From the NCBI GenBank assembly GCA_019309815.1, contig JAFDFO010000037.1, positions 1-13,038 of the forward strand: 13,038 nt of DNA, written 5' to 3'. A model generated the notes under the pieces. It saw only the letters and a program-made list of their open reading frames with translations. It had not been told where the DNA came from and ran no database searches. The stretch is from Deltaproteobacteria bacterium (lineage in GTDB: Bacteria > Desulfobacterota > Desulfobacteria > Desulfobacterales > C00003060). A program made the translations under genes and the position numbers. Shown here piece after piece: positions 1 to 7,074 of the stretch; positions within the stretch are counted from its first letter, which is position 1, and every line of letters begins with the position of its first letter.

Positions 1-465
1 GTCATAGAGGCAGTCTGTAGCAGGACCGTCCAGGTGTCCACCCTTTACCAAGACATGTTGTGCTCCCATACCGTGTATGATGCGTGCCGCCTCCCGAATA
101 TCCTCTTCATTTCTAATCGATACTTTCGAAAAAACCTCCGCCTCCGGGATGTTGGGGGTGATCACAAAGGCCATAGGAACGAGCCGCGCCACAAGGGTTT
201 CCCGCGCTTCAGGCTCGAGCAGCACATCTCCTCCCTTGGCAACCATCACAGGATCAACCACCATCTTTTTGATACCGTAAGCCGACAGCCTGTCAACAAC
301 TACCTCAATCACGTCCGGATTGTGCAACATGTCGGTCTTTACAGCATCCGCGCCAATCTCTGACAGCACCGCATCGAGCTGCTGCCCGATGAAGTCCGGC
401 GGGACGGCGTGGATGCCGGAAACACCAAGGGTGTTTTGCGCTGTAAGGGCTGTGAGCACACTCAT
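1..465 (-). CDS. thiD: Hydroxymethylpyrimidine/phosphomethylpyrimidine kinase ThiD, cut by the window edge and lacking its usual N-terminus
   Basis: ThiD phosphorylates hydroxymethylpyrimidine (phosphate) for thiamine synthesis in the cytoplasm. Reading the minus strand from the ATG at 465-463 gives 155 residues that run off the left edge. Family landmarks are clear: MSVLTALTAQNTLGV at the start, VDPVMVAKGGDVLL (about residues 70-83), FVITPNIPEAEVF (about 101-113) and VLVKGGHLDG (about 138-147). In normal ThiD the MSVLTALTAQNT block lies about 30 residues into the protein, after a glycine-rich AGSDSGGGAGIQAD segment that helps form the substrate site. Here the frame upstream of the ATG reads DWIFG and then meets three consecutive TGA codons (492-484). 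I found no AGSDSGGGAGIQ-like peptide in the other minus frames as far as 600. A weak GAGGAG lies about 14 nt before the ATG. Either the gene is 5'-truncated and probably inactive, or it is an unusual short form. The family call is firm; functionality is doubtful. Confidence 0.85.
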   Translation of the reverse strand, partial: MSVLTALTAQNTLGVSGIHAVPPDFIGQQLDAVLSEIGADAVKTDMLHNPDVIEVVVDRLSAYGIKKMVVDPVMVAKGGDVLLEPEARETLVARLVPMAFVITPNIPEAEVFSKVSIRNEEDIREAARIIHGMGAQHVLVKGGHLDGPATDCLYD

Positions 466-602
466 GCCAAAGATCCAGTCTCCTCATCATCAAACAAATT
501 AACGGCTAATCATATCGTTATCTCAACACTTATTGGGACTTAAAACCAGGTTTTCAGCCTACCGGCAACCGTTGATAGTGTCAATGAAAATAAAGCTTTA
601 GC

Positions 603-631
603 TTGACTTTCGGTCCCTCATCCCCTATGGT
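603..631 (+). promoter_or_regulatory. Predicted sigma-70-type promoter for the CHASE2 cyclase gene
   Basis: TTGACT (603-608) matches the -35 consensus at 5 of 6 positions. A 17-base spacer separates it from TATGGT (626-631), which matches -10 at 4 of 6. The expected transcription start falls at about 638, which is the A of the cyclase ATG, and there is no Shine-Dalgarno sequence. If the promoter is real the mRNA would be leaderless or nearly so. Confidence 0.4.
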
Positions 632-637
632 CGCCGC

Positions 638-2911
638 ATGAAGTCAGGCCTGTCTGTCAAGAGGCTATTGAAAAGGGTCTTTAAGGTCAACGCGGCAACG
701 ATCACTATTACCATCACCTTGCTCGGAATGATCGCCTATTATTGGGGAGTCCCTTTCCTGGAACTCATGGAGCTCAAAACGCTTGACCTCAGATTCCATT
801 CCAGGGGTCCGGTGAGTCCAGGCCCGGAGGTCGTTCTTGCAGTCGTTGACGAAAAGAGCTTGGAGGAACAAGGAAAGTGGATGTGGCCAAGATCCAAGTT
901 CGCCGAACTGGTCCGAATACTGTCGGATAGCGGGGCAAGGGTCATTGCATTTGATATAGGGTTCTTGGAACCTGACAAGAGCAGCACGGTCGAAGCAGTC
1001 ACGGGGTTCGAAGAGGCGGTAGAGGGTCTTGGCATAAAAAATGACCAACTTACTGCCTATCTAACTCAGGTCAAGCAGGAGGCGGACAATGACCTGATAT
1101 TGGCTGAGGCCATAAGGGAATCAAAGGCCAAGGTGGTGCTGGGATACTTCTTTCAAATGAGCGCAGAAGGCTTTGAGCATCTGGACGATGGGGCCATCGA
1201 AGCACACATCGACAACGCCATCACCTCAGAAGTCTCTGTCAAATTCAAGTCAAAGCAAGCCCAGTCAGTCACAATTGAAGAAACATTCATGCCCCAGTCT
1301 AACATAGAAGTACTTGCTGGGGCTACACGGTATTCCGGATACTTCAACATGTTTCCTGATATCGATGGCAGTGTCCGATGGGTCCCTCTGGTTCTCCGGT
1401 GCCGGGAATACCATTACGGCCCGCTTGCCGTGCAAACCCTCAGGGCCTATACCGGTCGCATCCCTAAGGTCGTGATAGCCGAGTACGGGGTCCACGAGAT
1501 AGAGATCGGCAAAAAACTGCCAGTACCCACAAATGAACAGGGTCGCTTCTTAGTGAACTACCGCGGTCCTGGCAGGACTTTTCCGCACATACCCATCACG
1601 GACATCCTACATCACAGAGTGCCCCCGGAAACGTTCGCAGACAAAATCGTCGTAGTGGGAGCCACGGCTATCGGGATTTACGATGTGCGCGTGACACCTT
1701 TTGACAATGTGTTCCCGGGTCCTGAGATTCACGCAAACGTCATAGATAATGTCCTGCATCAGGACTTCCTCGAACGCCCCGAGTGGGCAAGACTCTTCGA
1801 CCTTGCGGCCATACTTCTGGTCGGCCTGGTCCTCGGACTGTTGCTGCCGCGCCTTCGGGCACTGCCTGGGACGGCCTTTGCTGTCGGCACACTTATTTCG
1901 TACATATTATTGTGCCAGTATCTGTTTAATCACCACGGTGACTGGCTGAACGTTGTCTACCCCGTCACCGTCCTCATCCTGGTCTACGTGAGCCTCACCG
2001 CTTACAAATACCTCAGTGAAGAGAGAAAGAAAAAATTCATCAAGGATGCGTTTAGCACCTATCTGGCTCCGGCAATCGTCGAGCAGCTCATAAAGGACCC
2101 TGACAAACTGGTGCTTGGGGGGGAAGATCGAGTCATAACGGCCTTTTTCTCTGATGTTCAGGACTTCACTGCAATTTCTGAGGCATTGACCGCCGAAGAG
2201 GTGGTGGAGCTGCTCAACGAGTTCCTCACAGAAATGACAGATATTATTCTTAGCTACGAGGGAACTATAGACAAATTTGAGGGAGATGCCATTATTGCTT
2301 TTTTTGGAGCCCCTACCATACTTGAGGACCACGCCGTAAAGGCTTGCAAGGCATGCATTGACATGCAAACAAGGCTGGCTGAGTTGCGGACGAAATGGCT
2401 GGCGGAAAAGCGCCCTGCGTTGAAGATGCGAATCGGTCTGAACACGGGTTCCGCAATTGTCGGCAACATGGGATCCAGAAACAAGATGGACTACACGATG
2501 ATGGGAGATACCGTGAACACCGCGGCAAGGCTCGAGGGCGTGAACAAGGTCTATGAAACCTTCACGATGATCAGTAACGCGACCTACACCCCAGCTAAGA
2601 ACGGAATCTTTGTTCGAGAACTTGACAGCGTAACCGTCGTCGGAAAGGAAGAACCTGTAGGTGTATATGAGCTCCTGGGCTACCCTGACGAAATCGATGA
2701 TGTCCTGAGGTCAGTGGTAGAATTGTACGCGAAAGGGCTTGGTTCGTACAGAAACCGGAACTGGGATGAGGCCATAAGTCACTTCTCTGCAGCTTTGTCC
2801 GCTAACCCCCTCGATGGCCCAAGCCAAACCATGCTGAGCCGCTGCAAAGACTTTAAGGTCGGCCCGCCCGGCAAGGATTGGAACGGGGCCTTCATGATGG
2901 CCACAAAGTAA
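638..2911 (+). CDS. CHASE2-domain class III adenylate cyclase
   Basis: Membrane-bound cyclase predicted to make cAMP in response to an extracytoplasmic signal. Order: a transmembrane helix at about 18-40; a CHASE2 sensor at about 42-380, with the typical MELKTLDLRFHSRGP opening and late VVVGATAIGIYDVRVTPF; three transmembrane helices between about 385 and 455; a class III catalytic domain at about 495-680; and a C-terminal segment at about 692-737 that resembles a single TPR (YRNRNWDEAISHFSAALSAN). Catalytic residues are all present: metal-binding D506 (FFSDVQDFT) and D550, purine-selecting K546 (DKFEGDA), T620 (DYTMMGD), N627 and R631 (VNTAARLE). The Lys/Thr pair is typical of class IIIb cyclases and favours ATP over GTP. 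ATG 638 is the first start after an in-frame TAG at 599. It has no Shine-Dalgarno sequence. The gene stands alone: divergent from thiD and separated by 209 bases from mlaE. The ligand of CHASE2 is unknown. Confidence 0.93.
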   Translation: MKSGLSVKRLLKRVFKVNAATITITITLLGMIAYYWGVPFLELMELKTLDLRFHSRGPVSPGPEVVLAVVDEKSLEEQGKWMWPRSKFAELVRILSDSGARVIAFDIGFLEPDKSSTVEAVTGFEEAVEGLGIKNDQLTAYLTQVKQEADNDLILAEAIRESKAKVVLGYFFQMSAEGFEHLDDGAIEAHIDNAITSEVSVKFKSKQAQSVTIEETFMPQSNIEVLAGATRYSGYFNMFPDIDGSVRWVPLVLRCREYHYGPLAVQTLRAYTGRIPKVVIAEYGVHEIEIGKKLPVPTNEQGRFLVNYRGPGRTFPHIPITDILHHRVPPETFADKIVVVGATAIGIYDVRVTPFDNVFPGPEIHANVIDNVLHQDFLERPEWARLFDLAAILLVGLVLGLLLPRLRALPGTAFAVGTLISYILLCQYLFNHHGDWLNVVYPVTVLILVYVSLTAYKYLSEERKKKFIKDAFSTYLAPAIVEQLIKDPDKLVLGGEDRVITAFFSDVQDFTAISEALTAEEVVELLNEFLTEMTDIILSYEGTIDKFEGDAIIAFFGAPTILEDHAVKACKACIDMQTRLAELRTKWLAEKRPALKMRIGLNTGSAIVGNMGSRNKMDYTMMGDTVNTAARLEGVNKVYETFTMISNATYTPAKNGIFVRELDSVTVVGKEEPVGVYELLGYPDEIDDVLRSVVELYAKGLGSYRNRNWDEAISHFSAALSANPLDGPSQTMLSRCKDFKVGPPGKDWNGAFMMATK

Positions 2912-2968
2912 CAGAATAGAGACGTCCCGCCTCAAACCGATGGATTGCTTGAGTAAGGGCATAGTTGC

Positions 2969-2997
2969 TTGAAAGGTACTGATACTGGAAATACATT
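2969..2997 (+). promoter_or_regulatory. Predicted sigma-70-type promoter for the mla operon
   Basis: TTGAAA (2969-2974) and TACATT (2992-2997) are separated by 17 bases, matching 5 of 6 and 4 of 6 consensus positions. Transcription would begin near 3004, leaving a leader of about 117 bases before mlaE. The match is moderate and rests on sequence alone. Confidence 0.35.
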
Positions 2998-3120
2998 AAT
3001 AGAAAATTTGTTTCTTCATCCAGGAACCAGAATCCAGCATCGGCCCGCTGCTTGCTGATGAGCATCGCGCGAGGACCTGAGGATCGGAATGCCTACACCC
3101 CTGTCAGTGAGTCATAACGG

Positions 3121-3894
3121 ATGATACTTAGAGCTGTCGAAGCCGTTGGCCTGGCCCTTATTCGCTTCATTGAAGAATTTGGCCTGGTCATGTTTCTCTT
3201 GCTGTCAACCCTTGTCTGGATGGTGCGGCCACCGATGCGCGTCCGCGCCATCTTCAAGCAGATGGAGTTTGTGGGCGTCAACTCCCTGCTTGTCGTAATC
3301 CTGACAGGGGCCTTCACGGGCGCAGTGCTGGCGCTTCAGGCCTATCATGGGTTTCGTTTGTTCAGCGCGGAGAGCCTTGTCGGTTCCACCGTTGCGCTGG
3401 CCATGACGCGGGAACTGGGTCCTGTTTTGACAGCCCTGATAGTCACGGGACGAGCCGGTTCGTCTATGGCTGCAGAGCTTGGCACCATGCGGGTTACTGA
3501 GCAGATTGATGCCCTGCATACCATGGCAGCTAACCCGATCAAGTACCTGGTAGTGCCCCGCATCATTGCCGGAGTGTTCATGTTGCCTGTGTTGACCATT
3601 GTTGCGGACTTTGTGGGTATTATCGGGGGATACTTTGTCGGTGTCGGATTACTCAAGATCAACTCCGGCATTTATGTGGCCAAGATGATCGAGATTGTGG
3701 AATTGGAAGACATCTTCAATGGGCTCGTCAAGGCAGCCTGCTTTGGGCTGATCTTGTCACTGGTGGGTTGCTATAAAGGTTTCTACACGACCGGCGGGGC
3801 TCAAGGGGTTGGGCAAGCTACCACACAAGCTGTCGTCATAGCATCGGTTTCCATTTTGATCAGTGATTACTTTTTGACGGCAGCAATGTTCTAG
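3121..3894 (+). CDS. mlaE: MlaE-family lipid ABC transporter permease
   Basis: Integral inner-membrane subunit of the Mla/MCE phospholipid transport complex, which moves lipids between the inner membrane and the periplasm together with MlaF and MlaD. At 257 aa it has the normal family length. The hallmark segment is clear: VTGRAGSSMAAELGTMRVTEQIDAL (in two parts, about residues 108-132) followed by NPIKYLVVPRIIAG (about 138-151). An amphipathic N-terminal helix (about 5-25) and a hydrophobic segment near 22-34 precede the core membrane helices (about 53-75, 98-110, 148-180, 203-217, 235-255). The start at 3121 fits the family N-terminus, but the Shine-Dalgarno sequence is weak. The next gene, mlaF, starts 138 bases downstream on the same strand. 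The MlaB (STAS) and MlaC partners are not in the window. Confidence 0.94.
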   Translation: MILRAVEAVGLALIRFIEEFGLVMFLLLSTLVWMVRPPMRVRAIFKQMEFVGVNSLLVVILTGAFTGAVLALQAYHGFRLFSAESLVGSTVALAMTRELGPVLTALIVTGRAGSSMAAELGTMRVTEQIDALHTMAANPIKYLVVPRIIAGVFMLPVLTIVADFVGIIGGYFVGVGLLKINSGIYVAKMIEIVELEDIFNGLVKAACFGLILSLVGCYKGFYTTGGAQGVGQATTQAVVIASVSILISDYFLTAAMF

Positions 3895-4032
3895 GACGAC
3901 TTCGCCATCACGCGTGGCTTGTGGCTGCAGACTCATAGCTGAAAGTAAAGACCCCCTCAATAACTGGTGGGTTATTACTTCGCGGCCGCAGGCCAACAGC
4001 CAATGACTACAGGTGAAAACGGAACGTTTTTC

Positions 4033-4794
4033 ATGGAAAACTCTTCTATCATTGAGTTGATCAATGTCCACAAAGCGTTTGGTGGGCAGAAGGTTCTGGA
4101 CGGGCTGGACCTTCGGATCAAGGCCGGCCAGATCACCGTGATCATCGGCCAAAGCGGTGGGGGAAAGAGTGTGTTGCTAAAACACATGATTGGTCTCATA
4201 AAACCCGACGAGGGAGAGGCGCTTGTTGAGGGGGTGCACATCAGCCGCCTTAACGATAGACAGCTGAATGATGTGCGAAAAAATTTCGGAATGCTTTTTC
4301 AATCCGCAGCCCTTTTCGATTCCATGACCGTGGGAGAGAATGTAGCCTTTCCCCTCCGTGAGCACACCCGGTTGAAACCGGACGAGATTGAGGAAATCGT
4401 AGAACGTAAATTGCGGCAGGTTGGCCTGAAGGGTGTTTCTCACAAGATGCCTTCAGAGCTGAGCGGCGGCATGCAGAAGCGTGTGGGCCTTGCCCGCGCC
4501 TTGGCTCTTGACCCTAAGATTATCCTCTTTGATGAGCCTACCACGGGGCTTGACCCTATTACGGCAGACGCCATTGACCGTCTGATCGTGGATACGCAGC
4601 AGCATACCAATGCCACGTGCGTGGTGATCAGCCACGACATTGAATCCACGTTTAAGATTGCCGATACGGTAGCAATGCTGTATCGTGGAAAGATTGTTGA
4701 GATTGGAAAGCCAGAAACTGTCAAGTCTTCTGCGAATCTGGCCTTGCAGCAGTTCATTCAAGGAAAGGCCGACGGGCCTATTCAGATTACATAG
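4033..4794 (+). CDS. mlaF: MlaF-family lipid ABC transporter ATP-binding protein
   Basis: Cytoplasmic ATPase that powers the MlaE permease. From the ATG at 4033 it is 253 aa and begins with the family-like MENSSIIELINVHKAFGGQ. Motifs: Walker A GQSGGGKS (39-46), Q-loop Q90 (MLFQSAALFDSMTVGENVAFPL, typical of MlaF), signature LSGGMQKR (143-150), Walker B IILFDE (163-168) followed by the D-loop PTTGLDP, and switch H201 (ISHD). The open frame extends upstream to a GTG at 3967 and also contains an ATG at 4003. I prefer 4033 because the 22 extra residues do not resemble the family N-terminus and no start has a strong Shine-Dalgarno sequence. The start is therefore the uncertain part; the function is not. 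Confidence 0.94.
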   Translation: MENSSIIELINVHKAFGGQKVLDGLDLRIKAGQITVIIGQSGGGKSVLLKHMIGLIKPDEGEALVEGVHISRLNDRQLNDVRKNFGMLFQSAALFDSMTVGENVAFPLREHTRLKPDEIEEIVERKLRQVGLKGVSHKMPSELSGGMQKRVGLARALALDPKIILFDEPTTGLDPITADAIDRLIVDTQQHTNATCVVISHDIESTFKIADTVAMLYRGKIVEIGKPETVKSSANLALQQFIQGKADGPIQIT

Positions 4795-4836
4795 TAGATT
4801 GTCCTGCAACAAGAGGAGTTCTGCGGCCAACGTTAC

Positions 4837-4873
4837 CCGATAGCATTTTTTGGGAGAGCGCTATCCGATAGCA
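4837..4873 (+). repeat. Short direct repeat with overlapping inverted repeat before mlaD
   Basis: CCGATAGCA occurs twice, at 4837-4845 and 4865-4873, exactly 28 bases apart. The surrounding 14-mers match at 12 positions. ATAGC (4840-4844) and GCTAT (4860-4864) can also pair around a T-rich loop. The second copy ends just before the mlaD ribosome binding site AGGAA (4876-4880). It could be a protein site or a small mRNA hairpin affecting mlaD translation. Its function is not known. Confidence 0.35.
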
Positions 4874-4886
4874 CCAGGAAACGACT

Positions 4887-6377
4887 ATGACCAAGCTGAG
4901 TGCTGAAGCGAAAGTTGGATTTTTTGTGGTCATCGGCATGCTGATCCTGGCCTACATGTCCATGAAGGCAGGCAAACTTGAGTATGTCCGAGACAAGGGC
5001 TATGACCTATATGCTGATTTTGACTCTGCGGAGGGCATCGTAAAGGGGGTGCCCGTGGAGATTGCCGGTGTTGAGGTGGGACGCGTCAAGGACATCAGGT
5101 TGGAAGCGGGAAGGGCCAGGATTACTCTCCAGATGGACCCTGAGATTCAGATAGGTGATGACTCACAGGCGATTATTCGCAGCAAGGGCATACTAGGGGA
5201 CAAATATGTTGAGATTGTCTTGGGTTCCCCAGGAACCCAGCCGATCCAACCCGGTGGTCAAATTGCGAGAACTCAATCCCCTGCCAACATTGATACCCTT
5301 TTGAAGCAGCTAAGCACTATCGGAACTGACATCAAAAACATCACCGAATCCCTCTCGGGGGCCCTTGGCGGCGAGGAGGGTGAGTCATCGCTTAGGGCCA
5401 TCGTGGACAACATGAGGGAGCTTACTGAGACGCTGAATCAAACAGTTCAGAAAAACGACCAAAACATCAACCAGATCCTTGACAATTTTGCGGGTTTTTC
5501 GGGGGACCTCAGGGAGATAAGCGGAACCAGCAAAGAGAGTATGAGCGAAATAGTGGCTAACTTCAGACAAGCTTCGAGCGAACTTCGTGAGGCGCTTGTA
5601 GCTCTTAACCAGATTGCGGATAAGGTTAGTCGGGGAGAGGGCACGATCGGCAAACTGATCCAGGATGAAGAAACTATTGAGCGGCTGGATGAAACCTTGT
5701 TGGCATTGAAGGAAATCACGGAAAAGATTAACAGAGGTGAAGGGACCCTTGGCAAACTGGTACAAGAAGATGAAACCGTGGATAACCTGAATACAACTCT
5801 GGAGTCGATTAATGAATACCTGAGAAAAGAGGGGCGGTTCCGAACCTATATTGACTACAGCGGGGAGTATCTTTTGGAGCAGGAGGCCCTGAAATCATAC
5901 ATTTCTCTTCGGATACAGCCCAAACAGGATAAGTACTATGTGCTGGGAATCGTGGACGACCCTGCCGGTCAGAAAACTCGGACCGAAGAAAGGACCATCA
6001 TCGACGGCGAGGAACATGTCATATACAGAGAGAAGACCGACTTCGATGCCATTAAATGGACTGCCCAGGTCGCCAAGCGTTACTACGATCTTGGGTTGCG
6101 AGCAGGAATCTTTGAGTCAAGCGGAGGGGTTGGTGCTGACTATTACCTTTATGACGACCGCCTGATCTGTACATTTGAGGCATTTGATTTCGACCCGGAC
6201 GAAAATCCACACCTGAAACTCAGAGCAGAGTTTACACCACTTCAGTTCATTTATATCACAGCCGGTTATGACGACTTCATTAGCAAGAACGACAATGAAT
6301 CTTTCTTCCTTGGCTTAGGCCTGCGCTTCTCGGATGAAGACATAAAGACGCTCATCACGGAGATCCCGCGTCCCTAG
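4887..6377 (+). CDS. mlaD: MlaD/MCE-domain lipid transport protein with long coiled-coil and beta-rich C-terminal extension
   Basis: Periplasmic substrate-binding subunit anchored in the inner membrane; MCE rings bind and pass lipids. ATG 4887 follows AGGAA with a 6-base spacer. Order: short cytoplasmic start, one transmembrane helix (about 9-26), MCE domain (about 38-115, with the typical YADFDSAEGIVKGVPVEIAGVEVGRV and later GDKYVEIVLG), then an alpha-helical stretch (about 135-315). This stretch includes a 34-residue duplication: RGEGTIGKL at 249-257 and RGEGTLGKL at 283-291, each followed by ETxxxLxxTL. The last part (about 316-496) is beta-rich, with alternating polar and aromatic residues (LKLRAEFTPLQFIYITAGYDD, split across about 443-463, and FFLGLGLRF at 473-481). 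E. coli MlaD is only about 183 aa, so this is a long, bridge-like form. The tail may contact or insert in the outer membrane; that is inference. Confidence 0.92.
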   Translation: MTKLSAEAKVGFFVVIGMLILAYMSMKAGKLEYVRDKGYDLYADFDSAEGIVKGVPVEIAGVEVGRVKDIRLEAGRARITLQMDPEIQIGDDSQAIIRSKGILGDKYVEIVLGSPGTQPIQPGGQIARTQSPANIDTLLKQLSTIGTDIKNITESLSGALGGEEGESSLRAIVDNMRELTETLNQTVQKNDQNINQILDNFAGFSGDLREISGTSKESMSEIVANFRQASSELREALVALNQIADKVSRGEGTIGKLIQDEETIERLDETLLALKEITEKINRGEGTLGKLVQEDETVDNLNTTLESINEYLRKEGRFRTYIDYSGEYLLEQEALKSYISLRIQPKQDKYYVLGIVDDPAGQKTRTEERTIIDGEEHVIYREKTDFDAIKWTAQVAKRYYDLGLRAGIFESSGGVGADYYLYDDRLICTFEAFDFDPDENPHLKLRAEFTPLQFIYITAGYDDFISKNDNESFFLGLGLRFSDEDIKTLITEIPRP

Positions 6378-6502
6378 CAGTATTGTCACGCTCCCTGAGG
6401 GCATGTGGTGTCTCTGGTCAGCCTCTTCTTGATTGAACGACACCTTCGTTGAAGCGGCATTCGAAAGGCCTGAGTCGCAGCCGGCGATTTTCCAGGAATC
6501 TC

Positions 6503-7069
6503 ATGAAACGTCTGGTCGAATATTTTGATAAACCCGGTCCTCAAAACACACAAGCCTGCGTGGATATCGTTTCCAAGTTGGTCGATGACGAGGGATTCAG
6601 GGACGTCATTTTGGCGTCCACATCTGGCGAAACCGGTTTGACCGCGGCCCGTAAGCTTCAAGGCAAAGGGGTCAATCTTGTCATTGTAGCCCACTCGGCA
6701 GGCTTCTTGGGACCAAATCAGGACCAATTTTCGGCTGATGCCCACCAAGAGATAACTTGGCTCGGGGGCCATATCTACAAGGGAACGATACTGACCCATT
6801 CCCTGGAAACAGCTCTGTCAAAAGAGTTTTCAGGTTCCTATCCGACCATCCTAATTGCCAACACCTTGAGGCGCCTTGGCCAGGGGATCAAGGTTTGCTG
6901 CGAAATTGTTATGGAGGCGGTGGACGGGGGCTTGGTCGCTGAGGGCAAAGAAGTCTTGGCTGTTGCGGGTACAGCAAAAGGTGCTGACACGGTAGCAATT
7001 ATTAAGTCAGCAGCCTCCAAGCGATTTCTAGATCTCTACGTGTCTCAGATTGTCGCCAAACCCAGATAG
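6503..7069 (+). CDS. Stand-alone pyruvate kinase C-terminal-domain-like protein, function unknown
   Basis: A 188-residue protein resembling the C-terminal (PK_C, effector-site) domain of pyruvate kinase without the catalytic barrel. Supporting features are ILASTSGETGLTAARKL (about 36-52), like the TTSGRTA region of pyruvate kinase; LVIVAHSAGF (59-68); and a conserved-looking GGHIYKGTILTHSLETAL (88-105) and AVAGTAKGADTVAII (153-167). Such single-domain proteins occur in bacteria and archaea and have no assigned reaction that I know of. I chose ATG 6503 because AGGAA lies at 6494-6498 and the family-like sequence begins there. The frame stays open up to a TTG at 6449, but the extra residues (basic, low complexity) look non-coding. 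It is 125 bases after mlaD and 5 bases before the kinase frame, so it is probably co-transcribed. It may bind a phosphorylated metabolite; this is a guess from the domain. Confidence 0.78.
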   Translation: MKRLVEYFDKPGPQNTQACVDIVSKLVDDEGFRDVILASTSGETGLTAARKLQGKGVNLVIVAHSAGFLGPNQDQFSADAHQEITWLGGHIYKGTILTHSLETALSKEFSGSYPTILIANTLRRLGQGIKVCCEIVMEAVDGGLVAEGKEVLAVAGTAKGADTVAIIKSAASKRFLDLYVSQIVAKPR

Positions 7070-7074
7070 CGTGA

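Noticed and set aside
34..363. 109-residue plus-strand frame at the left edge
   Set aside because: The opposite strand clearly encodes ThiD motifs over the same bases.
1907..2368. 153-residue minus-strand frame inside the cyclase gene
   Set aside because: It lies antisense to the conserved catalytic domain of the cyclase and is a shadow of that coding frame.
3967..4032. Upstream GTG start for mlaF adding 22 residues
   Set aside because: The extra residues do not look like the family N-terminus and no Shine-Dalgarno sequence precedes the GTG.
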